DNA from: JALUUH01 sp964636675
Lineage (GTDB): Bacteria > Pseudomonadota > Gammaproteobacteria > S012-40
Assembly (NCBI GenBank): GCA_964636675.1
Contig: CAZWUO010000065.1
Coordinates: forward strand, 1-17,117
Reading direction: 5' to 3'
Length of the DNA: 17,117 nt
Made by a program: the position numbers and the translations under genes. Positions 1 through 7,757 of the stretch are shown here, in pieces. The notes under the pieces are model-generated. The model worked only from the letters and a program-made list of their open reading frames with translations. It was not told the DNA's origin and did not search any database. The stretch's first letter is position 1; each line of letters begins with the position of its first letter.

Positions 1-226
1 TCCTCATGAGTTTACTATTCGAGAGTTAGCAGAAGCTGTTATTGATATAACGAACTCGAAATCGACAATTATCTTTAAAGATTTGCCGCATGATGACCCA
101 AGGCAGCGCCAGCCTGACATAAGCTCGGCAAAACGCGTATTAGACTGGGAGCCAGCAATACAGTTGAGAGAGGGGCTTGCTAAAACCGTTGAGTATTTCA
201 GTGTGTTATTGAAAGAGAATGACTAA
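1..226 (+). CDS. UDP-glucuronate decarboxylase-like NAD-dependent epimerase/dehydratase, 3' end only
   Basis: Only the last 74 codons are in the window, in the frame starting at base 2 and ending with TAA at 224-226. The tail shows an FTIRELAE segment, an ITNSKS turn, then DDPRQRQPDIS and a W-EP segment. This is the characteristic C-terminal pattern of UDP-glucuronate decarboxylases and close SDR-type sugar-nucleotide epimerases. In that family the enzyme makes UDP-xylose from UDP-glucuronate in the cytoplasm for glycan assembly. The stop codon overlaps the next gene by 8 nt, which suggests translational coupling inside a surface-polysaccharide operon. The Rossmann domain and catalytic YxxxK lie outside the window, so substrate specificity is inferred from the tail alone; a dTDP- or UDP-sugar epimerase remains possible. 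Confidence 0.8.
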   Translation, partial: PHEFTIRELAEAVIDITNSKSTIIFKDLPHDDPRQRQPDISSAKRVLDWEPAIQLREGLAKTVEYFSVLLKEND

Positions 227-1277
227 AAATTTTTCAATGGCAAAAAAAGTACTCGTTATTAGAAATGACAAGTTAGGCGATTTCATGCTGGCTTATCCGA
301 GTTTTGCTATGTTAAAAATTACTGATCCGCAGATAATTGTTCATACCTTAGTTCCTCAGTATACGCTTGAGATGGCTAAAAACTGTGAATGGATTGATGA
401 GGTCATTCGTGATCCAGGGAAGGATGCCGGTATTGGCGGTTTGTTGGCTTTGGTGAGCACCTTAAAGCGCGAAAAATATGATGCAGTGATCACATTGTTT
501 TCCACTGTGCGCATAGGCTTAGTTTTGTTCTTGGCAGGTATTCCGATGCGTATTGCCCCGGCAACAAAATTGGCGCAAATTTTTTACAATAAAAAACTAA
601 CTCAACGCCGATCGTGTTCAATTAAACCTGAATACGAATATAATCGCGATTTGATTAGATATTTTTGCAAATTAAATTCTGCATCTAAAGTTCTTACGGG
701 AAAGCCTCCCTATTTAAAGTTTACTCGATTAGAAATGATTGAGGTTAAACAAAAATTCTTTGGTGAGCTGGCTTTGGATGATGATGCCTTTATAATTATG
801 GTGCATCCTGGAAGTGGTGGATCTGCAAATAATTTGTCAATTAGTCAATATGCAGATTTAGTATCTGATCTGGCGAATGCAATGGTTGCTCAGATAGTGA
901 TTACTTGTGGGCCGGGAGAAGTCAATCTCGCGAAAAAATTACGTGTTTTGGTTGGAAAAAAAGGATGTCAAGCCAAAGTCTATGAATCCAAAAATGGATT
1001 AATTGCATTTTCCAAAGTTATTCAGTTGTCTGATGTATTCATTAGCGGCTCAACTGGCCCGCTACATATTGCTGGCGCACTTAACCGAAAAACGATAGGT
1101 TTTTATCCTCGAGGCAAAGTTACGTCTTCATTGCGCTGGCAAACTACTAATGAATCAACTAACCAGCTCGCATTTTTTCCGGATAAAATTTTTTCTGAAA
1201 ATGATATGTGTAGCATTAATATTGAAAAAGTTTTAATTGATATTAAACAGAAATATGTTTTATCGAAAGCAAGCTAA
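219..1277 (+). CDS. Glycosyltransferase family 9 (ADP-heptose:LPS heptosyltransferase-like)
   Basis: The 352-aa protein has the two-Rossmann GT-B layout of family 9. Near the N-terminus it carries VIRNDKLGDFMLAYP (compare the RxDxLGD motif of heptosyltransferases). A VHPGSGG segment opens the C-terminal half, and I275-SGSTGPLHIAGAL is the usual nucleotide-sugar binding signature. Family members transfer heptose or a related sugar from an ADP-sugar to lipid A-core on the cytoplasmic face of the inner membrane. The ATG at 219 lies inside the end of the upstream gene and has GAAAGAGA just before it. The alternative ATG at 237 (residue 7) has no visible ribosome binding site. hldE follows after 36 bp in the same direction, so donor synthesis and transfer are probably co-expressed. 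Which heptose position or acceptor is used cannot be told from the sequence. Confidence 0.88.
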   Translation: MTKNFSMAKKVLVIRNDKLGDFMLAYPSFAMLKITDPQIIVHTLVPQYTLEMAKNCEWIDEVIRDPGKDAGIGGLLALVSTLKREKYDAVITLFSTVRIGLVLFLAGIPMRIAPATKLAQIFYNKKLTQRRSCSIKPEYEYNRDLIRYFCKLNSASKVLTGKPPYLKFTRLEMIEVKQKFFGELALDDDAFIIMVHPGSGGSANNLSISQYADLVSDLANAMVAQIVITCGPGEVNLAKKLRVLVGKKGCQAKVYESKNGLIAFSKVIQLSDVFISGSTGPLHIAGALNRKTIGFYPRGKVTSSLRWQTTNESTNQLAFFPDKIFSENDMCSINIEKVLIDIKQKYVLSKAS

Positions 1278-1313
1278 AGCGACATAGGTTATTTTATATT
1301 TATAGGTTTTTTT

Positions 1314-2750
1314 ATGTACTCTAGAATTCCAGAGTTTTCAAATATTCGTGTATTAGTCGTTGGTGACGTGATGTTGGATCGCTATTGGCATGGCGCGACT
1401 TCGCGTATTTCACCCGAGGCCCCCGTTCCTGTGGTTCATGTTAATGGTATGGAGGAGCGCCCAGGTGGTGCAGCTAACGTGGCATTAAATATTGCGGCAT
1501 TGGGAGCAAAAGTGAGTTTACTAGGTGTCGTTGGCGATGATGAGCCGGGAAAAACTTTGCATAAGTCCTTGTCTGCCTCAGGGGTCGAGTGTGAATTTTT
1601 GACGACAGCCGGATTGCCAACGGTGACTAAACTGCGTGTATTGAGCCGCCATCAACAACTTATTCGACTCGATTTTGAGGAAAATATTTCTTCCACGATT
1701 GATTCAAAAAGTATGCTATTGGCTTATGCTAAGTTGCTGCAAGCGGTTGAAGTTGTCGTGCTTTCCGATTATGGAAAAGGAACGCTGGCACCGATTAGAG
1801 AACTCATTGAAGTGGCTCGGCGTGAAGGAAAGCGCATTTTAATTGATCCAAAAAATAAAAATTTTGGGGTATACCGCGATGCCAGTTTGCTGACGCCTAA
1901 TTTGGCTGAGTTTGAAGCTGTCGTTGGAGTATGCAAGGATGTTAACGAGATTGAATCCAAGGCCAAAGTCTTGATGCAAACATTAAATCTTGAGGCCATG
2001 CTGGTTACCCGCGGTGAGCAAGGCATGTCGTTGATTTCTGCGAGCGATGATGCGTCGCTGCATTTGCCGACGCACGCACGTGAAGTCTATGATGTAACAG
2101 GGGCTGGTGATACGGTTATTTCAGTATTAGCCGCATGTTTGGCCAGCGGTGAGTCAAAACAAACATCGGTTCATTTTGCTAATATTGCTGCGGGTATCGT
2201 GGTTGGCAAGTTAGGCACAGCCGTGGTGACGGAGTCGGAATTGCGCCGTGCTCTGAAGGGCGAGCAAGAGCATTATCTTGGAGTGGTCAGCGAGGATGTA
2301 TTAAATACGGAGCTTGCAGAAGCGCGTGCCAGAGGCGAAAAAATTGTCATGACCAATGGTTGCTTTGATATTTTACACGCAGGGCATGTATCTTATTTGG
2401 AACAAGCACGAAAATTGGGAGACCGACTGATTGTGGCCGTAAATGATGATGCCTCGGTGAAGCAGTTAAAAGGAAGTCAAAGACCTATCAATATATTAAA
2501 TCATCGCATGGCCGTGTTAGCCGGATTAGCTAGTGTGGATTGGGTGGTACCGTTTGTAGAAGAGACACCGGAAAGATTAGTCTGCAAACTATTACCCGAT
2601 GTGCTGGTGAAAGGTGGTGATTATAAAGCCGAAGACATTGCGGGTTATGCATGCATGCAAGCCCAAGGTCATCGAGTTGAAATTTTGCCTTTCTTAGACG
2701 GGGTTTCCACGTCTAATATTGTCAATAAAATTTTAACCAGAAATTCGTGA
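1314..2750 (+). CDS. hldE: Bifunctional D-beta-D-heptose 7-phosphate kinase / heptose 1-phosphate adenylyltransferase HldE
   Basis: The cytoplasmic bifunctional enzyme phosphorylates heptose 7-phosphate at C1 and, after GmhB dephosphorylation, adenylylates heptose 1-phosphate to ADP-heptose. The 478-aa length is close to that of the E. coli enzyme. Residues about 1-318 form a PfkB/ribokinase-type kinase, with the N-terminal GGAANVA motif and DVTGAGDT at 260-267, whose D266 is the expected catalytic base. Residues about 344-478 form the nucleotidyltransferase, with TNGCFDILHAGH at 347-358 containing the HxGH motif. Both active sites look intact and no frameshift is seen. The ATG at 1314 follows TATAGG with about eight bases between, a modest ribosome binding site. 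The gene lies 36 bp after the GT9 gene and probably shares its transcript. The partner epimerase gene, hldD, is at 7755, separated by glycan-modification genes. Confidence 0.97.
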   Translation: MYSRIPEFSNIRVLVVGDVMLDRYWHGATSRISPEAPVPVVHVNGMEERPGGAANVALNIAALGAKVSLLGVVGDDEPGKTLHKSLSASGVECEFLTTAGLPTVTKLRVLSRHQQLIRLDFEENISSTIDSKSMLLAYAKLLQAVEVVVLSDYGKGTLAPIRELIEVARREGKRILIDPKNKNFGVYRDASLLTPNLAEFEAVVGVCKDVNEIESKAKVLMQTLNLEAMLVTRGEQGMSLISASDDASLHLPTHAREVYDVTGAGDTVISVLAACLASGESKQTSVHFANIAAGIVVGKLGTAVVTESELRRALKGEQEHYLGVVSEDVLNTELAEARARGEKIVMTNGCFDILHAGHVSYLEQARKLGDRLIVAVNDDASVKQLKGSQRPINILNHRMAVLAGLASVDWVVPFVEETPERLVCKLLPDVLVKGGDYKAEDIAGYACMQAQGHRVEILPFLDGVSTSNIVNKILTRNS

Positions 2751-2909
2751 TGAGTTTGCTATTTTTAAGAACAAAAAGTATTTCAATCCACGATACTGAG
2801 GTGTTAAGGTTGTCGTGTAAAGCAGACGCAGAAACCTAAATTTTCGAAATCGTTAAACGGATTCTACGTGAGTGTTTTTGTGTGGCGGTATTAATCAAAT
2901 TAAGATCGG

Positions 2910-3755
2910 TTATATTTTTCTTGCCACTAGAATAAATACAGACCTCCACCACAAGCGTTCTATCACATTACGCTTGATGCATCTCATTAGTGTAGACTCA
3001 TCCGATGATTCAACTTTATAGCCATTTCTTATAAATAAAACATCATACCCTAATTTTCTCAGCAAGGATTCGAGTACCACTGGGCTAAAATATATGATGT
3101 GATGATCAGTATCATAATAGGATCCTATTTTATTTTTTTTCAGTCCCTTAGTTTCAAGCCAGAACTTTATGCGCGCTGATAGTGAGGTAATATTAGGCGA
3201 CGCTATAAACAGCAATCCTTTATTTCTTAACATATTATGTACCTGTTCCAAATATGAGCGAGGGTTTTTTAAATGCTCGAGAACCTGGTGCATTGTTACC
3301 AAGTCGTAGTGGTTATGCTGCCATTCAAGGTCAAAAAAATCTCCTGACTGTACTGATACTCCAATTCTTTTTTTAACGCGTTCGACTGTTTCCTGGTCGA
3401 CATCATAGCCTTCAACGTCCCAATCACACTTACTTGCTGTATCAAGTAGCAAGCCATCACCGCAGCCTATGTCGAGAAAATTTCTGCTATTAGTAGCGAC
3501 ATACTTTTCAGCAATCGCCAAATAGTCTTTATACTGACGGCCAGTTGACTTCATTCTTGTATATATATTGGAATCGTCTATATAGTTCGTATAAAACTCA
3601 TTTAGGTAGGTATCAGAATATTGGGGATTCATAAACTGAATCAAGCACGTTCCGCATCTGAAAATATCAATACTTCTGAAGTCCTGAAAATAAAAATAAA
3701 TATCTTCTGAGTTACACAGTGGACATTTTGTAAGTTGTGAATCAAATTTTTGCAT
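2910..3755 (-). CDS. Class I SAM-dependent methyltransferase with N-terminal CxxC zinc-ribbon-like segment
   Basis: The 281-aa protein begins with paired cysteines C11-x2-C14 and C34-x2-C37, a probable metal-binding knuckle. A SAM-binding Rossmann domain follows, with motif I FLDIGCGDG at 93-101, an acidic VEGYDVD strand end, and the HQVLEHL segment typical of the Methyltransf_23 group. The C-terminal part (TDHHIIYFSP and onward) resembles the tail of sugar or quinone-like methyltransferases in polysaccharide loci. It is transcribed against both neighbours, hldE and the FkbM gene, and is bordered by gene-poor DNA on both sides. That suggests independent acquisition. It probably methylates a sugar of the surface glycan, but this rests on context; the acceptor is unknown. 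Confidence 0.85.
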   Translation of the reverse strand: MQKFDSQLTKCPLCNSEDIYFYFQDFRSIDIFRCGTCLIQFMNPQYSDTYLNEFYTNYIDDSNIYTRMKSTGRQYKDYLAIAEKYVATNSRNFLDIGCGDGLLLDTASKCDWDVEGYDVDQETVERVKKRIGVSVQSGDFFDLEWQHNHYDLVTMHQVLEHLKNPRSYLEQVHNMLRNKGLLFIASPNITSLSARIKFWLETKGLKKNKIGSYYDTDHHIIYFSPVVLESLLRKLGYDVLFIRNGYKVESSDESTLMRCIKRNVIERLWWRSVFILVARKI

Positions 3756-4597
3756 GTCTTTTTACCTGAATTTAGCTTTGTTTTGGAGCTATAGATCGTA
3801 TTGATGTATTAATTCAAAAGTATTTTGTCTGTTTGAACCCTATAAATATTCAATTGAAGCATGGTTTAGGTGATGAGTGATCGGGCTTCATTGATATATT
3901 CTCATTTTGTAACCTGGTTGCGTTTAACTGCGGAATCTAGGTTTAAGCTGCAAGATGAATTTATTTATAATACAGGGCAATCACATATAAATCATGACTA
4001 TATTAGACAGTCCTAAGTAAATTTAGTGAAAGTATTGCGCGAGCATTCAGGTGTTGAATGCTCGTGCTAAAATCAGGTTCGATTCGACCATTAGGTGATT
4101 CGCAGTTTTGTTGAAAAAAAGAGCGACGTATGTTGTCCCCGCATTTATGGTGTACTGACTCCAAATTCCTAATTAAGGCACTTGCTTGTGTTATAACTAA
4201 CCATCTGATACTGGTAATCGTAATAGAGCTGATGAATTTAGATACGCCGAAATAATACATCGTCTGGGTGCGTTTACTCAAGCGCGTAAGTATTCAAAGC
4301 TTCCGCGTCCTGGTGTATAGTCGAGAAGGGAAAATTTTTGTGGATTCTAACGTGTAAGTGAGGGTGGATTCATTCTGCAATAAATTTGGGCCAGTTAGTC
4401 TGATTTGAAAAGGAAGCTTGTAATAAGGTGCCCGGCGTACATTTTTATTCAATTATAATAAAAATAACTTTATCTAAAATAACTATGTCTGGGAAAAGTG
4501 ATTGGAGCAAAGCAAACTAGTCGAAGTCTATTTGTCATTGATATAGGAATTATTTAAAAAAAGCATATGAATATGAAAATTTTTTGGAGCTAGTAAA
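3756..4597. other. 842-bp gene-poor stretch, probably decayed sequence
   Basis: No convincing gene is present between the two methyltransferases. Short open frames exist on the plus strand, at 3873-4016 (47 codons from ATG, no proper ribosome binding site) and 4201-4320 (39 codons with no start). A 92-codon frame runs on the minus strand at 4003-4281. None shows a recognisable motif and the frames overlap each other on both strands. A strong hairpin sits at 4037-4067. The last 160 bp are very AT-rich, including TATAAT at 4454-4459, and may hold the promoter of the FkbM gene, but I could not find a matching -35 box. A degraded gene is the simplest explanation; this is inference. Confidence 0.5.
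4037..4067. repeat. Perfect-stem inverted repeat (hairpin) without T-run
   Basis: Bases 4037-4049 pair with 4055-4067 over 13 positions (one G-U pair), with a five-base loop GGTGT. Neither side is followed by a T-run, so it is not a standard intrinsic terminator. It lies in a non-coding stretch between two divergently oriented methyltransferase genes. It could be a remnant of a repeat family or a structured RNA. I saw no second copy in this window. Confidence 0.7.
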
Positions 4598-5257
4598 ATG
4601 GGCAATAAACTTTTTGAAGTGATCAATGCGGCGGGTGTTGAGATCAAAAAAGCAGCGGAAGTGGGGGTTTTATCGGTTGAGACTTCTATGCTCAGGGAGG
4701 CCATGCAGCAAGGTATACCGTGTGATCTCTTTGAAGCAATCCCCGAATTTTGTGATGACATAAAACTAAAAATTAGCGATTTTAAACAAGTTGTGTTGCA
4801 CGAAGTTGCAGTGGCAGATTATAACGGTGAAATGGAGCTTTGTCTTGCGGGTGCTTCTACATTCAATGCAGTATTGGAACATTCCCCCGCTATCTGCCAC
4901 GATAAGCTTCAGAAAAATTCGGTGAGGCGTGTGACTGTAAAATGTGTTGATTTTAAGGATGTTGATCCGGGTGATTATGATCTTGTGTCTATCGATGTCG
5001 AGGGTGGCGAATACTCGGTATTGTCACGCATGCGCAGTCGACCACAGGTTATCTCTTTGGAGACTCAGGCTAGATCTTATTGTAATCCTAAACTTGGTTC
5101 AATTACCGATTGGATGTTGGAGAATGGTTATCGAGTTTGGGTTTGGAATGATAGTGATACCATTTTTTTTCGAGGCAATAATCCACCTCGCCTGAGCGCA
5201 ACGGATACAATAAGAGCAAAGTGGCATAGCTTTAAGTATTATGCTTCACGCATATAG
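4598..5257 (+). CDS. FkbM family SAM-dependent methyltransferase
   Basis: The 219-aa protein matches the FkbM family of O-methyltransferases, which act on sugars or polyketides in the cytoplasm. Supporting segments are DLFEAIPEF near residue 50 (the acidic strand that contacts SAM ribose), the VALHEVAVAD-like stretch, and a central VSIDVEGGE with D133-V-E135-G-G-E138, the most characteristic FkbM signature. A VISLETQ strand and a WMLENGY helix follow. At 219 aa it is compact but complete for the family. The ATG at 4598 is supported by GGAG at 4586-4589, eight bases upstream. It is followed after 54 bp by a second methyltransferase on the same strand, and the two probably form one transcript. 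The likely role is methylation of a cell-surface glycan residue; the acceptor is not evident. Confidence 0.88.
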   Translation: MGNKLFEVINAAGVEIKKAAEVGVLSVETSMLREAMQQGIPCDLFEAIPEFCDDIKLKISDFKQVVLHEVAVADYNGEMELCLAGASTFNAVLEHSPAICHDKLQKNSVRRVTVKCVDFKDVDPGDYDLVSIDVEGGEYSVLSRMRSRPQVISLETQARSYCNPKLGSITDWMLENGYRVWVWNDSDTIFFRGNNPPRLSATDTIRAKWHSFKYYASRI

Positions 5258-5311
5258 TCATTTTATGATGACAAATTAATATTTCAACGTTAAGTTTAAT
5301 AGGGCGTATAA

Positions 5312-6100
5312 ATGTTTTTTAGAGACTGTGTAGTTTGTGATGACCGCATACATGTAGAGCATTATTGTGAAATGGATGTTTATGAATATGTGCGATGCAA
5401 ACAGTGTGGCTTGATTTATGTGGATCAATTGGAAAAGACTGAAAACATTTATCAGGCATATAGTGGAGGAAATCTCAAGTCATTGCGTCGTCGTTTGATG
5501 GCGCCATTTCGCAAACACCATCACGACCGCAGCTATAAATCTTCGGTTGCTCGTGCGAAGGCCATCTTTTCTTTTTCGGCTGATCAAGTTTCGTCAGTCA
5601 GCGGTAAGTATCTTGATATAGGGTGTAACAAGGGTTATTTGCTGGCTCAAGGATTGGCGGTAGGTTGGGATGTGTATGGTTGTGAGCTAGTGCCCGAGTT
5701 AACTACTCCGTTCTTGAATAGTTATAATGAATGCCATGGTAATGTTCATCAAGGACGTTTTGCAGATTTATATTCTATGTTCGACAAAAATAGCTTTGAT
5801 TTGGTGACCGCGATTGATGTGATAGAACATTTTGAAGACGTGATTATGGATTTGAAAAATATCTACGCAATACTTAAACCCGGTGCTGTGTTTGTCATTC
5901 AGACACCTGATGTAGATTGCCCGCAGGCCAAACAGCTGGCCGCAGAGTGGGGAGCATTAAAGCCACTTGAGCATATTCATTTATTTAATTACTCAAATTT
6001 AGAAATTTTAGCAAAGCATATCGGGTTTTCTTCTGTGAATGGCCTCGATCGACCTTTTGAAGAGTCGGATGGTAATTTTGCAGCAGTATTAATTAAATAA
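5312..6100 (+). CDS. Class I SAM-dependent methyltransferase with N-terminal CxxC pairs
   Basis: The 262-aa protein has the same architecture as the minus-strand enzyme at 2910-3755. It opens with C6-x2-C9 and C29-x2-C32, then a basic linker (FRKHHHDR) and a Rossmann methyltransferase domain. Motif I is YLDIGCNKGYLL starting at Y100, where N-K replaces the more usual G-x of the glycine loop. GWDVYGCEL ends the second strand, and DLVTAIDVIEHFED is the post-motif region. A PLEHIHLFNYSNLEIL segment closes the domain, as in Methyltransf_23 proteins. The ATG at 5312 follows AGGG (5301-5304) by seven bases. It lies downstream of the FkbM gene and 24 bp from the convergent GT9 gene. It probably modifies a surface glycan; the exact substrate is unknown. 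Confidence 0.86.
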   Translation: MFFRDCVVCDDRIHVEHYCEMDVYEYVRCKQCGLIYVDQLEKTENIYQAYSGGNLKSLRRRLMAPFRKHHHDRSYKSSVARAKAIFSFSADQVSSVSGKYLDIGCNKGYLLAQGLAVGWDVYGCELVPELTTPFLNSYNECHGNVHQGRFADLYSMFDKNSFDLVTAIDVIEHFEDVIMDLKNIYAILKPGAVFVIQTPDVDCPQAKQLAAEWGALKPLEHIHLFNYSNLEILAKHIGFSSVNGLDRPFEESDGNFAAVLIK

Positions 6101-6124
6101 CGACTCAGCTCACCTTTGATCTAT

Positions 6125-7132
6125 TTATTTTGTTGCGTTGATCGTTTCATTGATTGCATTTGCAACTTTGCAGACTGGAGTGGGGCCTGATTCATCTGCG
6201 GTAACGGATTGATGGTTTCCGAAAAAAGGGCTATAGCCAAACACATTTGCAGAAAGAGGAAAAATACCGACAGTTGGAGTACCGGCAGCAATTGCGAGAT
6301 GGCGTAAACCTGAATCATTGATAACAAGGGTGTGTGCATGGCAAATCAGTGAGAAATCATCCGGTCCTGCATTCACCGCTTTAAAATTAGCTTGAACTCC
6401 GACTTTGCTTGCGATAGAACGGGCTGTTTCAGATTCCCAATTAGCAAGACCAGAAAGGAGTAAGTGGTCAATATTGGGATGTTTGTTACACATTTCTGCT
6501 ATCAATTCAGCCATATATTCCGCTGGCCAACATTTGTCGGGTATGGATGCGGTTGCAAAATAAATCACATACGGTTTTTTATAAACGCTATCGGGTTTAG
6601 GGTAGTCATATCGTAGCGGCCACTGATATTGCAGACCTATGGTATTGACTTGTTCGAGAAATGTTTCAGCTTCAAATCGATAATGCGCTCGGGGAATAGC
6701 TATGTCGTAAAGCAGGCGATGCAAGCCCTTTTTCATATAACCAATTTTTAAGCCGGCAGGAGTGAATTTGCTAATCCAATAAGCGCGAGAGGTTCCCGAA
6801 ATATCAAATAATAAATCTTGATATTCAAGCTCTTTCAAGCTTTTTAGAGTTTTTTTGAAACCATATTTTCTATCACTGCCTTTAGCGATATGCAGGTGGT
6901 CGATGAGGTCGTCTGGAATGCCTTGCATATAATTTGAAACAACGCTGAGTGTTAAGCGAGCATTTGGAAAAGCTTGTTTTAACGTGATGAGCATTGGCCT
7001 GACTTGCAACATGTCTCCAAGAGCGGCATGTTTGATGACCGCAACTCGAGTCATTTTATTTTTGTCGAGTGCTTCGGCTTTTTTTTGTGCCTGTGTCGAA
7101 ACCCAAGATTGTTTCGCTGTACATATTTTCAT
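6125..7132 (-). CDS. Glycosyltransferase family 9 (heptosyltransferase-like)
   Basis: The 335-aa reading frame is a GT9 enzyme of the GT-B fold. VAVIKHAALGDMLQVRPML near residues 30-48 is the family's N-terminal motif, and VINDSGLRHLAIAAGTPTVGIFP in the C-terminal half is the donor-binding signature. Here L-R replaces the usual P-x before the histidine. The first 26 residues (a Lys/Gln-rich stretch) precede the normal family start. The methionine at residue 27 (base 7054) would give a 309-aa protein, but neither start has a clear ribosome binding site. The gene is convergent with the methyltransferase at 5312 and divergent from the DUF6165-type gene at 7269. Its likely role is transfer of heptose or another sugar onto the LPS core at the inner membrane; donor and acceptor are inferred only from the family. 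Confidence 0.85.
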   Translation of the reverse strand: MKICTAKQSWVSTQAQKKAEALDKNKMTRVAVIKHAALGDMLQVRPMLITLKQAFPNARLTLSVVSNYMQGIPDDLIDHLHIAKGSDRKYGFKKTLKSLKELEYQDLLFDISGTSRAYWISKFTPAGLKIGYMKKGLHRLLYDIAIPRAHYRFEAETFLEQVNTIGLQYQWPLRYDYPKPDSVYKKPYVIYFATASIPDKCWPAEYMAELIAEMCNKHPNIDHLLLSGLANWESETARSIASKVGVQANFKAVNAGPDDFSLICHAHTLVINDSGLRHLAIAAGTPTVGIFPLSANVFGYSPFFGNHQSVTADESGPTPVCKVANAINETINATK

Positions 7133-7268
7133 AAAAATAATACCAAGTAGTTCAAGCTCCTATTGTCTGAAAACACAGCTTTCTCGAAAGTATTATATCG
7201 ATAAGTGTGTGTGAAATCAGTTGATAAATGACAGATGTCGTGAAAAATAGCGATCTATAGGCTAGAAT

Positions 7269-7691
7269 ATGTCTCATTATCTGAATTTGAAGGTAGCCCT
7301 GAGTATGATAAAAACAGAGGTATCTGTTGGTGAGTTTGTGGATAAGTTGACCATTTTAAAAATTAAATCAGAGCGTATTTTAGCGGTTGAAAAGCTGGTA
7401 CATATTAGAACAGAGTTAAGCTTGTTGACGCAACTTTGGAATGAGTCAGAGTATTCGCAACGGGATATCACTGAAGAGATGTCGAAACTAAAATCTATCA
7501 ATGAAACCTTATGGGTGATTGAGGATGATATCCGAGAAAAGGAAGCTGCCAACAGTTTTGATGAAGAGTTTATTCGGCTTGCCCGAGCGGTTTATGTTAC
7601 GAATGATCAGCGTGCAGAGATCAAAAAAAGCATTAATATTAAAGTTGGTTCAAGACTTATTGAAGAAAAATCGTATAAGGATTATCGCTGA
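7269..7691 (+). CDS. DUF6165-type protein of glycan-biosynthesis loci
   Basis: The protein has up to 140 aa and no known catalytic motif. The segment VSVGEFVDKLTILKIKSERI, followed by an alternating charged helix (IRTELSLL, then a second helical stretch to IREKEAA) and a final ARAVYVTNDQRAEIKKSIN, matches what I remember of DUF6165. That is a small all-helical family found beside LPS and glycosyltransferase genes. Members usually begin just before the VSVGE motif, so the ATG at 7305 (residue 13) may be the true start; GAAGG at 7289-7293 lies upstream of it. The ATG at 7269 has only a weak AGG. hldD follows 63 bp later in the same direction, so the two may be co-transcribed. The biochemical role is unknown. 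Confidence 0.75.
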   Translation: MSHYLNLKVALSMIKTEVSVGEFVDKLTILKIKSERILAVEKLVHIRTELSLLTQLWNESEYSQRDITEEMSKLKSINETLWVIEDDIREKEAANSFDEEFIRLARAVYVTNDQRAEIKKSINIKVGSRLIEEKSYKDYR

Positions 7692-7742
7692 AAACTATCT
7701 AAACTGAAGCTGACAACATATTAGACTGATGTACTAGATTAA

Positions 7743-7757
7743 AAGGAAAATGCTGTG
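7743..7757 (+). promoter_or_regulatory. Ribosome binding site setting a GTG start for hldD
   Basis: AAGGA at 7743-7747 lies seven bases before GTG at 7755. The nearby ATG at 7750 opens only a two-codon frame, so GTG is the start. It places the glycine-rich NAD loop at residues 6-12, as in other HldD proteins. Confidence 0.85.

Noticed and set aside
2751..2909. Terminator between convergent hldE and the methyltransferase
   Set aside because: I found no stem of useful length followed by a T-run in these 159 bp on either strand.
3873..4016. 47-codon plus-strand frame starting at an ATG
   Set aside because: The only AGG is two bases before the ATG, too close to act as a ribosome site, and the predicted peptide has no family signature.
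4003..4281. 92-codon open frame on the minus strand in the gene-poor stretch
   Set aside because: It has no recognisable motif, runs across the strong hairpin at 4037-4067, has no ribosome binding site that I can see and competes with other short frames. I treat it as chance or a relic.
4448..4480. AT-rich segment with TATAAT as promoter of the FkbM gene
   Set aside because: No acceptable -35 hexamer lies 16-18 bp upstream (the GC-rich CCCGGC is there instead), so I did not call it a promoter.
7133..7268. Divergent promoters between the GT9 gene and the DUF6165-type gene
   Set aside because: They are expected there, but the TTGATA and TAGAAT-like elements are at poor spacing, so no specific call is supported.
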